DNA of 64,000 bases, taken from positions 5,580,501 through 5,644,500 of the forward strand of contig NC_057317.1 of the NCBI RefSeq assembly GCF_000687475.1, written 5' to 3'. Below, piece by piece: positions 1 through 11,124 of the stretch (positions are counted from its first letter, which is position 1; every line of letters begins with the position of its first letter). The notes below the pieces were generated by a model that worked only from the letters and a program-made list of their open reading frames with translations, searched no databases and was not told the origin of the DNA. A program made the translations under genes and the position numbers. The stretch is from Ustilaginoidea virens (lineage: Eukaryota; Ascomycota; Sordariomycetes; Hypocreales; Clavicipitaceae).

Positions 1-2683
1 TTACGCGATGCGTACGGAGCCAGTCAGGACGAGAGGCGGGACTACCCAGCAAAGGGCGCAGCGAGGCCAAGACTGCCGCTTGGGTAAAAGTAGCAACGTT
101 GCGGGATGCCAGACGCGGGGGGAAAACATGGCGGCAGGGAACCGGGCGAGACTCTTGTCGTAGTAATAGTAATAGTAGAGGGAGGCACCGGCAGGCACGT
201 ACAAATGACGACGCATAATGCTGCTCAAGCGGCCAGCGGCATCGACACCATCCGGCCAGCCTAGGCGCAGCTAGTATTCCAATACGAAAGCTCCAAGAGC
301 CCGGTAGCATCGCGGGGGATCCTTGTCAAACACTCGGGGCGTTATGTCCGGCGGAAGCGCAACATAAGCTCCAAGCATCCGCGGGGGCTAAGACCAGGTT
401 ATGGATTTTCGACTCCCCAATGCCCTAGCGAGACACCGACCTGCGTAGGTACTGTAGGTGGCGCGACCGGGGACCCTAGGTTCGGGCAGCTCGCCCATTC
501 ATCCAGCGACGGGAAGTTTTGCGCCGCGAAAATAGGCGTGCAGCTTCAACGGGGCCATGTGAACCGCCCTCGGATACCGAGGCCGTGAGCCAAGTACGCA
601 CGCCTGGCGCGCATCATTGGCGAAACTTGGCATAATTGATGGCGCCTTACCAATTAGTCGGGAACTTGCGACGCAATTTGATGGAAGCATCCCGCAACAC
701 TATGAATCCTGTTCACGATGTATTGCGCTAGCAGGGGTCGCTTACTTGCCCAGCATATAAAAGGAGTCGTTGCCAAGAAAGGGCGCCGATTTGGCGCATA
801 ACGGCAGCTGTAACGCTAGCTATAATAGCTTTATATGTAGCTATCATGGCTATTATGGTGGTTGTTCTAGCTTATTATTCAGATAGGCAGTTAATTAACA
901 TCGCTATAGCTAGCCAACAGGCGCATTGCTCGCAGGTTTTCTGTTCAATGGTACCTAGATCAACGGCCTTGGGAAATGCTAGTGATAAGGGCTAGCGATA
1001 GTGCAAACCCTTGCCCCTACTTGTTCTATAAGTCATCTGTACCGCGAGGCCTTCGCACGTAAGCCACGGCCCAGGAGCCGGTGTGATCTGGGTCTCTGCC
1101 GCCAGCACCCGCGCACCACGCGGCATAGTAAGCGCAGGCATGATGGACTAAGATGGCCCGCTTGGCGGCCAACCCGCCTCTGCCTTACAAGACCAGCGCA
1201 TGCATGGTAGGGAAGTGGGCTGGCGGAACCGGCGGGGACCTGCGTTAGTAATTCGGGCCCAGGGTTGCCATGTGCCGCGGCTAAGAGGGGCGCGGGAACG
1301 TTTGGGAACGTTTGAAGGGACTTCAATGGGCCGTGCGTTGCACAAGGCTTGATGAAAAGTCCCCTTGGCTGGGGATGCGTCAGACCGGGGGGGGGGGTGA
1401 CGGCTTGCCATTTCAAGGGTGTGGTTTTCCTTGTAAGTCAGTCGTTGTTGATTCAAGCACTTGGATAGTAATGGCATTCCCTTCACCGTGGGTTTTCCGC
1501 ATTTTACTACGGCCAAATGAAAAGACGTAAAGAGGGGAACGAGCAAGGAAAAGACCGATGAGAGAAAGAAAAAAATTCAAGACTTGTCATGACCGGATGG
1601 CGCAACTGCAATCACGGACACAGGCTGGGCTGTGCTGAACAAGCAGACGTGTAGACGACATCGCCGAATATGCATGTGCGCTGTAAGCAACCATTGCATC
1701 CGACGGCCGCGGAAGCAGCATAACGCGCTCTTGAGCCATGCTTGCTGAACTATGTGGCTGAATCATGTTGCATGACCATGTTGCTTAACCTTCTTCCCGA
1801 GCCGTGTTGCTAAACCAGGCTGCTGAACCATGTTTTCCCCCAATCTCTTCTCCTGGATAGGAAATAGCAGCCATCTAGTAGGATAGGGCTAGCCCTACGG
1901 GCTTACTACAACCCAAGGATGCAGCGGAACCCAAGGACACAGCGGCCACGGCGGTCCCGGAGCCCGACGTGGCCCGGCCGTGTCTAACAATATCCCTGCG
2001 ACAGTAAGCCAGGCTCCCGGGCACACGGGGATCCATGGCTCATAGCTGGGCCCATCTAAACGCCAGTTCTAAACGCGGTTTTCGAATGCCGCCTGCCCTT
2101 GGGCGACTATTCCGCCAAGCGGCCCTTGCTAGCGCGATGCTCGCATCGCGAGCAGGGGTCTGTGATGCTTCTAGAGAAGAACGCCTGCATCCTTAGTAAT
2201 TACGCCAAGGTGCCATGGGTTGCGCGTCAAGGCCAATTTTGCGCGCCCGACTCGGTGAATCACGGCCTGCGCCGCTCCAAGGCAAACGATTCGTCTTTTT
2301 TTTTTCTGGGTCGCCGTCATCTGCAATGCCACTCAGCAATGCCGCGCTGAGTAAGTTGCTTTTAGCATTCCAGATGCCGCCCTCCCTCGGCTCTGATGTA
2401 AGCCAGGCGGCCAAGCTGTCCGAGCGGCTCGAGGAAAGAAGCCGGCATATTCCATGGAGCCGTCAGCAGCCGTTTTCGTGAAAAGGGGCAGATGGAAGAT
2501 GGTGAAGGAAGAAAAAAAAAAAAAAAAAGTTAAATAGCCAGGCCCTTGCCTCGAATCCGCCAACCCCTATTCACCACCAGCCTCGGCAAGAGAACGAAAC
2601 GAACCGTTAACAGCAGGACGAGCGGCAAGCCAAAGCCAAAGCCAGAGCCAAAGCCAAAGCCAAAAAGGCCGGAAACATCCGAC
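1..2683. other. Intergenic, no supported gene
   Basis: GC-rich sequence with only short, overlapping open frames in several phases and no recognisable protein. Between about 1730 and 1840 a loose motif around 'ttgctgaac.atg' recurs several times. An adenine run (2510-2528) and a short hexamer repeat lie just before the first gene and are probably part of its 5' leader or promoter. Confidence 0.5.
2626..2663 (+). repeat. AAGCCA hexamer microsatellite
   Basis: About six copies of aagcca (one with a g) immediately upstream of the chosen start at 2684. In frame with that gene it would read Lys-Pro repeats. It lies before the signal peptide, so it is more likely 5' leader than coding. Confidence 0.7.
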
Positions 2684-3695
2684 ATGCTCTTCTCCGTCGT
2701 ACCAGCAGCCATCGTGCTGGCCGCCAGCCAGGCCGTCAACGCCCTGCCGGCCGACTTGGACGCCCAGGGCGCGGTCACTCGCATGTCTGCCACGGGGATC
2801 AACGGCCGGCAAATCGACCTCGCCGCCCAATACAAGTCCAAACGAAGCGACGGGGCGGGCCCCTGCGTCGACAGCGACGATGTTCTGTCCTGTGCGAAGA
2901 AAATGAAGGGCACGTTCAAGGTCGATGCCGAAGCGACCTTTCCAACGCGCAAAATTCGCCTCCCAGCCAGGTACTACGGACCTGAGCGCAACATCCGCGG
3001 TCTGCTCGGCGAAATCGAGCTTGAATACAGCGTTGCGCTCTCGTCGTGCGCGCTTGCCGACCCCGTCGTCGTGCACAAGGAGCCGGTCAAAACCTGCAAA
3101 GAAGACAGTAAGTCGAGTCGATCCGCTGCGGCCCTTGCGCCCCCGCCCTCTCCTTCTTTGGAGCATACATGCGAGCCATGCTTGGTGAGAAGGCGAGACA
3201 CACCAGCTGACTGGACTAGCCTGCGAGGAGGCTGTCAAGTTTGTAACCACCGTGACCGACACGGTGGCCATGGGTTACAGGTTTGCTGGCTACCTGAATG
3301 GTCATATGACTCTGAACACTCCGCCCGAGGTCAAGTTCACGTCCGAGAATGGCCAGGGCTGGTCGAGCTCGACTACAACGACCCATGAAGTCACGAGAAA
3401 CATGACCATATACCAGGATCAGACGTGCGCCGCGGCAACGGTGCAGATGCAAGTCGTCTGCCAGGCCGTCGTCAACGCGCCAAAGGACGTCAATTTCATC
3501 GGCAAGGAATTCCCAGAGGGCCGGTTCAAGGTTATCCCAGACTTTTGCGGCCCCAAGGATCACATATTCTCGTCTCAAATTACCCCGGAAGTCAAGAGTG
3601 TCTGCGATGCCATGTCTAAGCACCCCGTCAGCATGGACTTCCAGATAACGCCTTTCAAGAGCCCTTGGGTTATGGGGGGTTGCCTGAACAGCTAA
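2684..3695 (+). CDS. Secreted ten-cysteine protein (paralogue 1)
   Basis: Two exons, 2684-3107 and 3220-3695, give 299 residues. The intron (112 bases) has a GTAAGT donor at 3108 and ends in CTAG at 3219, interrupting a codon after its first base. The start at 2684 begins a typical signal peptide (MLFSVVPAAIVLAASQAVNA). An in-frame start at 2546 would add a Lys-Pro-rich stretch ahead of it and is less likely. A short propeptide ends in Lys-Arg, a possible Kex2 site. The mature part starts near a Pro-Cys and has ten cysteines, a Ser/Thr-rich central segment and an end matching 'PWVMGGC'. The product is similar over its whole mature length to the gene at 7083-8359, with the intron at the same place. 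Function is not recognised. A secreted effector or surface protein is inference from the signal peptide and cysteines only. Confidence 0.85.
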
Positions 3696-6423
3696 AGGTT
3701 CTTGCACGCAGCGGTACGACGTGACTATACATGCTTTTCTTGGACGTCGTGGCGGTCGATTCCTGACACAGGGCTTCTGTTTTCTATTGTACATAGTCTT
3801 TACTTGAAATAGGTACATACCAAGTTCATATCCTCATGGCGAACGCACTTTCGGTTCTTCTTGGGAGTCTGACGTTAAGATGAAGATGGGGGGGCTGCAA
3901 TGTTTTTCCTTTTTGTTTCCTTCATTATTTGTTTCTTCCGATACTTTGGTCAAAAAGCAATGTTAGCTGTGTTCGAGTTGAAGACCTACTGTAACATACA
4001 GGGGCATGGGAAGCCGAGATAAATTACCGCCATGGGCCGGACCGGGTAAAATTTTCCCAGACATTTGACTACACCTCATATCAAAGAGGTAATGCTGTGA
4101 CGGCGATGGGATGCCATGCCCACAAAGGCCGCTTCCACTGTGACGTGACCGAGATGCCGGACAACAACCCAAGCACGCCTGCTTTCAAAAGAGCATAAAG
4201 CACGTTTTACTGCCATTTGGATCTGCTGTTTGACGGGTTGAATTTGTGGGCTGGCCTGCCAATGCGACTACTCCCGTAAAAAATCAATTGTCTTGATGGA
4301 ACCTTTTTAGGCTAGATGCGTCGGCAAATAACGCCTGCTCTCGGAAAGCACAAGAGCAGTGATGACTTGGCCTCTCTTTATAGCAGATAGATTTGAGCCC
4401 GCGATGGTCGCAGTGGCGTCAACTGGGCTGGCCTGAAGCATGCCTGATCCCGTTCCCGAACAAGCAGGTTGTCCCTGCACTTGACCAGCCCCTGTATTGT
4501 TGTTCTTGATGTCGGTCCACCAATGCATCAAGACATGTAGCTTTGGCAGGCTTGTCATGAAGTAAGCAAGAGCTCCGAAAGGCTCGGAGAAGCTCGTCTC
4601 AGAGGCAATGGGGGTTGTTCAACAGGAGTAAATCCACACCGGTTGCGCGTGACTTGCGGGGATCGGCATACATCGACATGCAATTGACAGCTTCGAGAGC
4701 TGGGACCGTTTTAGCGCCTCTATGCCTGAATACATACCACTGTGGCAATGGAATTGCCGAGACTGCATTTGATGATGCTTCCAGGTTGACACTTGAGAGC
4801 CACAAAACAGGTCCCAAGGCCCAAGGATGATGGTACAACCGGCGCTCCTGAGCTTCGCCCATGCAGCCTGTTCCGTAGTCTTGGGCAAGTCGTGGTGGAA
4901 AGAAACGGGTTGTAATTTGTCGGATTAAATGCATGTGTCGCAACTTGGTATTGTTTGTCGAAGCTTGTTTGCAATGGCATTGTCAAGTTTCCCCAACGTA
5001 GGTCAAAACAAAAGGTCCAACAAACTCCACCAAGCCAACGAGGTCAACAAGTCAATCCCGCGAGGGCCTGGGAGGCGGCGAAACCATTCGCCAAGGTCTT
5101 GCGGGGTGCGCCATCGTGTTATCTCCGGCTCCAAGTCACCGAGACTTGGGCAGATGCCTGGGCATAATGGGCGCCCTTCTCCGAGCAAGAGGCCTGGTCT
5201 TGGGCCCGCGTGACGACTTGCAGTCGAAACAGCGACATAAGACCACCAGACACGTACGCCACACGACAAGCACGGCCACCTGCGCAGTTCGCACTCGTAC
5301 AAATCCCTCCGTCGTAAAATCCGCCTCCATCTTCAAAATGTCGTGCTTGTATTACTGTATTGCAACTTGAAAGCCCCAGACTGTGCTCCACGTCCTGGTG
5401 TTCATGACAGAGCACCCCTGCAGCGTTTCCAGTCAGACATGGCCTGATGCAGTACCAAGCGGCGAGCGCCGCCTGCCAGTCCCGTTTCTCGCCCGTGGGT
5501 AATGATAAAGTAATAAAGGAAGGACCAAGGCAGCGCCTGGTAAGGTGGCTTGGCTCGACACTTGCTGTCTTGGGTAAAACCTCGCACGTGATGAAAGACG
5601 AAAACCGTTTGCATACAAGTAAGCAACATCTTGGCTTTTCCCCCCAGGCGGGGGGAGGGGGCCGCTAGATTTGCGGGTGTCTGGCTCTCTGGCGAAATCC
5701 ACGTGCGTGGTGGATATATCGGCTCCAGACCTCTGTTGGTTCCTGCGAGTTTCCCAACCGCATCGATCAGGATGGATGGCTGGCGACTGATCTGCAGATC
5801 TCTCTGGTTCTGGGGAGCGCCCCCCCCCCCCCCCCCCCTGCCCCCCGAGAGCCCACACGCCGAACGGGGGAGGGGGAGGACGACTAATTCCCAGGTCTCT
5901 GGGTTCTGCGACGCCATTCTCCCACCCACGCCGGGCAGGAGGCTGAAACAGCAGGTCCAGTCCAGAAGCATACGAACACGCAAAAGATCCGCGCCACTAA
6001 CGTAACTCGACGACAAGCGCTGGGCAGGCTGAACAACGGTCTCGCCGGCCAAACATAAAAACGCAGCCCAGTTCTGGGCCCTTTGCCGCGGCGCCCGACT
6101 GGACCGGCAGGCAAAGGGACTAGAGCTGGGCCCTTTGGCTGCCCCGACATGACACGCGAGGCAAGATCTGGCTGGCATCTCTGGCGCGGGGGCAGCCCAA
6201 GATGGGGACGGAGGGTGTTGCGTTTGACGTTTCGACTACGTGTCCAGGAAATACACCCGCTGCTGTTTCCCCAGCCCATCGCCGCCAGGCTTTCTCCCAC
6301 CCCAGATTCCCTCCCCCTTCCCCCGGGGGTCTTTGCCGTGGCCGCCACGCGTCCCTGTCACCATGTCCGGGCAAAATACCAGGCAAATAATTCGACCACG
6401 GACGCCTGGCACGGCAGTGGCGA

Positions 6424-6493
6424 GCGCATCTGCGCATCTGCGCATCTGCGCAGATGCTGGGGCTGGGGCTGGGGCTGGGGCTGGGGCTGGGGC
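6424..6493 (+). repeat. GCGCATCT repeat plus (GGGGCT)n run
   Basis: Three copies of an eight-base unit gcgcatct end in a small inverted repeat. About six copies of ggggct follow. The G runs spaced by two bases could form a G-quadruplex on the plus strand. It lies about 600 bases upstream of the gene at 7083. Confidence 0.75.
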
Positions 6494-6684
6494 CGGTGTT
6501 TATTTTTACTGTTTGCTTGTTTCTCGTTCTTGCTCCCCCCTTCCCCCAAGCAGATAAGCAGATCGTCTCGTGCAAATGCCCGCCAGATTTCCATTCCCGG
6601 CTTAACAAGTAGAGTAGCCGCTGTTTCACAACCGGTCACGGGAACGCATGGCCTGCCCAATCCTCCGCGTGGGATAGTAAGCCC

Positions 6685-6889
6685 CCCTCTTCCCCATCCT
6701 TATCGCCCGTGGGGAAACGACACGGGGGGTTTTTTATTTTTTTAATTTTTTTTTGCGCCGCTTAGACGCCACGCGGCTTCTAGGCTCTGCCGCCGGTGTT
6801 CTAGTCGCCATCGCCAAGCGCCTTCTCTGTTTCCAAAAGGGAACCCCGTGTGCTACGATGGCGTGGTGTCGCGCCCGCCTCATCCGTGG
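6685..6889 (+). repeat. 205-base dispersed repeat, copy 1
   Basis: Identical base for base to 18159-18363 in the same orientation, including three T runs of 6, 7 and 9. It ends 193 bases before the start of the gene at 7083, so it lies in that gene's likely promoter. No flanking target duplication or terminal inverted repeat was seen, and no coding content is evident. It is shorter than the few-hundred-base length at which RIP acts in Neurospora, which may explain the perfect identity. Confidence 0.9.
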
Positions 6890-7082
6890 AGGGTTGGGTA
6901 ACCACGTGGTTGGTGTGGCCGCCACGAGCAAGACGGCCAAGAATAAATAACGAGGCCTCGGCTGCCATCTCCGGGATGCAGCCCAGCCGCAGCAGACTTT
7001 TAGCTCAGCTCAGACTTCAGTCCCCCCCCCCCCCCCCCAAGCCCAGCAAACCACCACCAGCGCGCCGCAGACAAAGCCCAGC

Positions 7083-8359
7083 ATGCACTTCTCTGTCGTC
7101 TCCATCCTGATGCTGCTGGCCGGCCAGGGCGTCCTCGCCGTGCCGGCAGTCGAAGAGGTTAGGGCCGTTCGCACAAAGCCCGAGTCCCTCGCGGCGGCCG
7201 TGCGCAGCAAGTCCCAGTCCGTCAAGGTGGCCAACGGCACAAGACGCCAGTCCGTCAAGGCGGTCGACGGCACAAGACGCCAGTCCGTCAAGGCGGCCGA
7301 CGGCACAAGACGCCAGTCCGTCAAGGCGGCCGACGGCACAAGACGCCAGTCCGTCAAGGCGGCCAGCGGCAAAAAAGTCCAGCCCCTGCCCGTCCCGGTG
7401 GCCGGCGGCAAAAAAGCCCAGTCCGGCGACAACTCAAAGCCGCAGGATCGCGCGCCCACAAAGCACCAAAAGTCCCTCGCACCGGCCCTGTGGCTCAACG
7501 GCCGGCCCTTGACCCGTTCGGGCTCCGGCGGAAGCAACGTCAGACGAGCCGACCCCGCTCCCTGCGGCAAGGGCGACGACGTCTTGGAGTGCGCCTGGAA
7601 ATTCCAGAAGACATTCAGGCCCAATCCGGAAACGCACCTGGGGACACGCGAGATCCACGTCCCGACAAGGTACTACGGTGAGGAGTTCCTCCTCAGAGGT
7701 CGCAGCGGATACATTAAACTCGAATACGATACCACGCTTTCGGATTGCAAGGTCGGCCCGCCAAAAATAGTCCACAAGGAGCCCCTCGTCTTTTGCAACA
7801 CAAACAGTAAGTGCTGCCTTCCCGCCCCCCGCCCAAAAGACATGCAAGAGCGAGGTGCCAACGTCCACAACTAGTGTGCAAGGAGATTCTCAGGTTTGTC
7901 AAGACCAAGACCAAGTCCGTGACCTTTGGGTTCAGGATTGGTACCTCTGCCTTGACCAGAAATGGCGTCACCCCCCTGTCGGTGAACCTCGGCATCTCGG
8001 GCGAATGGGACCATGCTTGGACGAGGACAGAGACCAACACAGAGGACATGTCGAGAGAGTATACCATGACCGAGGGCCAGTTTTGCTCGGCCGCCACGAT
8101 ACAGATGGATGTTCACTGCTATGGCGTCATCACCACGGCCACAAAGGATGTCGAGTGGATCGGCGAGACATTTGGCAAGAACACTCCCAGGATCATTAAG
8201 GATTTCTGCGGCACCAAAGAGGCCAGCCTCGAGAAGTATCGCAGTGAGGAGGTGAATGCAGTCTGCGAATCCCTGCGCACCAAAACCCCCATCACCGTCG
8301 ATCTCCAGTCGCAGCCGTTCGAGGATCCCTGGGTCATGGAGGGCTGCATGTACGCCTAG
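7083..8359 (+). CDS. Secreted ten-cysteine protein with dibasic repeat propeptide (paralogue 2)
   Basis: Exons 7083-7806 and 7875-8359 encode 402 residues. The 68-base intron (GTAAGT donor, CTAG acceptor) falls in the same phase and alignment position as in the gene at 2684. A signal peptide (MHFSVVSILMLLAGQGVLA) is followed by a long propeptide. This holds five 11-residue repeats from residue 45 (QSVKAADGTRR type), four ending in Arg-Arg and the last in Lys-Lys. Another Arg-Arg stands directly before the conserved domain, matching the Lys-Arg of the paralogue. The mature domain keeps all ten cysteines and the 'PWVMEGC' end. The layout suggests Kex2-type cleavage in the secretory pathway and perhaps release of small peptides. 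No function is recognised for the domain. The two genes are tandem, same strand, 3.4 kb apart, so local duplication is likely. Confidence 0.87.
7215..7379 (+). repeat. 33-base coding tandem repeat, 5 copies
   Basis: Units start at 7215, 7248, 7281, 7314 and 7347, each 33 bases and nearly identical. The last copy is divergent at its end. The period is a multiple of three, so copy number can change without breaking the frame. Confidence 0.95.
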
Positions 8360-10534
8360 GGCTATTGCTCGGATGCTTGAAACCTTGGGCAGGGCGCTTT
8401 TTGTTTTTTTTTTTTGTTTTTTTTAATTTTGTTGCAACATGGTAGCAAGCGGACGCGTCTTTTGTTTCTTCTCTCTTGGCTGCGCTGTATATGTTTTACG
8501 ACGGCTTCGAGTTTCTTTTCACTGTATATTTCCACTTCATTTACCCTGTACATTTTTCATTGCATTCCTTTTCGCCCCGTATATGGGTTTCACCCTCACG
8601 ACCACATTACGTCTTCTATAGCATGTATGTATGTATATATGTCTCGTTCCGACGCGGTATTTGCGTCTGCTATCTAAGGTACTTTTTTTTTTTTTTTTCT
8701 CTCTTATCTGTCTCTCTCAATCACGAATTTGATGCAGACGATCAACGCTTTGAGATGCAGAGGATGACGCTTGTGCTGACGCGCCGTCACTGACGCCAAC
8801 CACAAGCCAGCTTCTTCAACCTTTTCAGCTTGGGGAGTATGGGTTATCCCCAGCTGATGTAGAGACGTGCCGTGTTTTCGGCGACTGACGTCGACAGGCT
8901 TTGATGCAGAGCCACTTGACCAAACCTCGAGTGTGCTTGCTTGTATTGGGCAGATGGATTTGTCCTCGGTGCTTGCTTGGCCAGTTGCCGCTGTTCCGGT
9001 GCGTTTTGCTGCGTCGAGACACGCAGACATGGCGGATGGAAAAAGTCGGGCCTTTTTTTGCCTACGACTTCGAGGCTCGGGAAGCTGGAGTAGAGCCGGT
9101 CCGGTCCAACTTGGCTTCCTAGTGATATTGACGTTGATTCAACATGGCATCAAGACGGATGTTGGGCACGGCACGGCCTAGCAGGCCCGGCTTGACTGGC
9201 CCGGCGCTGGTCATGATGCCCAGTCGCCTGCTCGAAAACCCCTTGCCACCATTTACTTGCCCAGCGTTGTGTCGAGAAAGCGGCCCGTCACTGCGACGGC
9301 CTTCCCCAGCGGAGCGAGCAAAGACATGCGCACGCCCGATGGCTGCTGTCCGGGAGAATCCGTCCATCGACGACGCGCCCGTCCCCCCAAAACTCGATAA
9401 CACGCGCAGCCCGCTTGTCGACGTGGGAAGCGGCGGCAAATGCTCAGGCGCCGCTCACCAGCCCCGCCGGCTCAGCCACCCAGCGAATCGATGGCCAACG
9501 GCCGATTGCTGAGAGATAACGTATGCCGAAAAGACAAATGACGACGACGCCCATTGGTGCGTGCGCTGCCAGCTGCTTGCCGGAATCGTTTGCGTGGAGG
9601 CAGCTGACTGGGCGGGGGCGGACGCCTGCGCTGACGGAGGGGGCGGGCGCCGCCATTGGACCGAGAGTCTGTGCGACCCGGTTCGACCCAGCAGGCTGGT
9701 CCTGCAGGGCACAGAGGCCAGCTTGGGGCCAGGGCCTGGCTAGGCTTGGCTTGGCTTGGCTTGCGCCAAAGGTGCGGGGTTCAGCACGGGGCGGCGACCT
9801 GGAGTTGTTTGGGGCAGGCAAGCTCCAGCATGCTTGCAGCGTGAGTTCCTCGGGGCACCACTGTATGTCGTGCTGTGTCTGGCAGCAGCCTGCCTGCCTG
9901 CCTCCAGGCTCGGCTCACTTCTCAGGCGCCGGGGCGGACCCCCCGCCCACCCTCGGTCCAGTCTGGTCCAACCAGACCCCTTCCTAGGCCCGCGGCGCAT
10001 CAGCTAGTCCCGACCACATAGCAGCGCAAAGTCGATAGTGAAGAACTCGAAGAGGCGGGTTGAAATCAGTTGTCATTCCTCGCCTCCCTATTTACGCGTG
10101 CTTTGCGCGCCGCCGCGCGTCTGCATCGTGGCGCCTGGTTTTTGCCCGCGGCAAAAAAGGAAAAAAACCCAAGCAGAAGTGAGGTGTCCCTTGGGTTTTT
10201 CCTTGGCTATGCCGGAGACGGCGCATCATTCCTGAAGCCTCTGCAAGTTGACGGGGGTCACATTGGCAAAGCCCGCCCCCCTTCTTGCGCCTTGCTTTCC
10301 TTTTCTTTTCTATTGACGTCTGGTTTTTTTTTTTTTTTCTTGCTTCTTTTTTTTTTCTTTCGCCGGTGGGAACGTCTGGGTTCTTTTGGGGAGAGGGGGG
10401 GGGGTTTAGGGTCTGGTATAAAACACAACAAGTCGCTTATTACTTCTCCTACGATTTATGTGCGAGTCGTGTGAGTCGTCGTCAAGCCGCGACCTGCCGA
10501 ATCCGCAACCCCCGGCGAAATTCGCCAGCGGCAT

Positions 10535-10667
10535 GGATTGGCGGGATTGGCGGGATTGGCGGGATTCGCAGGATGTACAGGGATGCGGCTGTCACATCTC
10601 GGGTTTTGGCAGGATGCGACTGTCACATCTTTGCCAGTATGCGGCTGTCATATCTCGGGCTTTGGCA
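10535..10667 (+). repeat. Two adjacent tandem repeats (9-base and about 31-base units)
   Basis: About four copies of a nine-base unit (gattggcgg type) at 10535-10567 are followed by three imperfect copies of a longer unit at 10581-10611, 10612-10636 (shortened) and 10637-10667. The longer unit carries 'ggatgcggctgtcacatct' and ends in 'ttggca'. Function unknown. Confidence 0.8.
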
Positions 10668-11040
10668 GCGTCGCGGCGCAACACACACCCCCCCCCGGCC
10701 TCCCCCCCGGCCCCCCCGGCTCCCCCGGCCCCCTGCACCCATGCCCAGCTGAGTCGGCGGGCCGCGCTGCCGCATCAAGGAATGCGAGGGAAAGCAGCCG
10801 GGAAAGAAGAATTTTGACGGTGTCGAAAAAGAAAATGGCAAAGCTCCAGGCAGCGGCAGGCAGCGGCAGGCCCCAAGGGCTGCTGTGCGCCATCCAGGGA
10901 TGACCAGAGATGGCCATCTGCTTGCTGACTGACGGTCTTGTCTCACCCCCCCTTCACCCCGGGGGCCTGCGGGCGGCCAGCGCCAGCCCCTCTGGTTTCT
11001 GCAGCGTGCGGCGTGCAGGTGCCTGCTGGGCCGTGCGTGG

Positions 11041-11124
11041 TGCGATTGATGCGACCGACGCGATGCGATGCGATTGATGCGATGCGATTGATGCGATTGA
11101 TGCGATGCGATGCGATGCGATGCG
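11041..11124 (+). repeat. GATGC / GATTGATGC microsatellite
   Basis: An 84-base run of gatgc units mixed with gattgatgc variants. It makes open frames on both strands that are not genes. Confidence 0.85.

Larger units (their letters stand above)
3696..7082. other. Intergenic between the two paralogues
   Basis: About 3.4 kb without a convincing gene. Open frames on both strands near 5400-6180 and 6080-6745 lack a coherent protein and run through homopolymers (C run at 5820-5838) and a hexamer repeat, so they look like chance. The stretch contains a G-rich repeat and one copy of a 205-base dispersed repeat, listed separately. A C run at 7021-7038 sits 45 bases before the next start codon. Confidence 0.5.

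Noticed and set aside
5402..6745. Long frames on both strands (258, 220 and 169 codons)
   Set aside because: They overlap, cross C runs and the GGGGCT repeat, and show no protein family signal.
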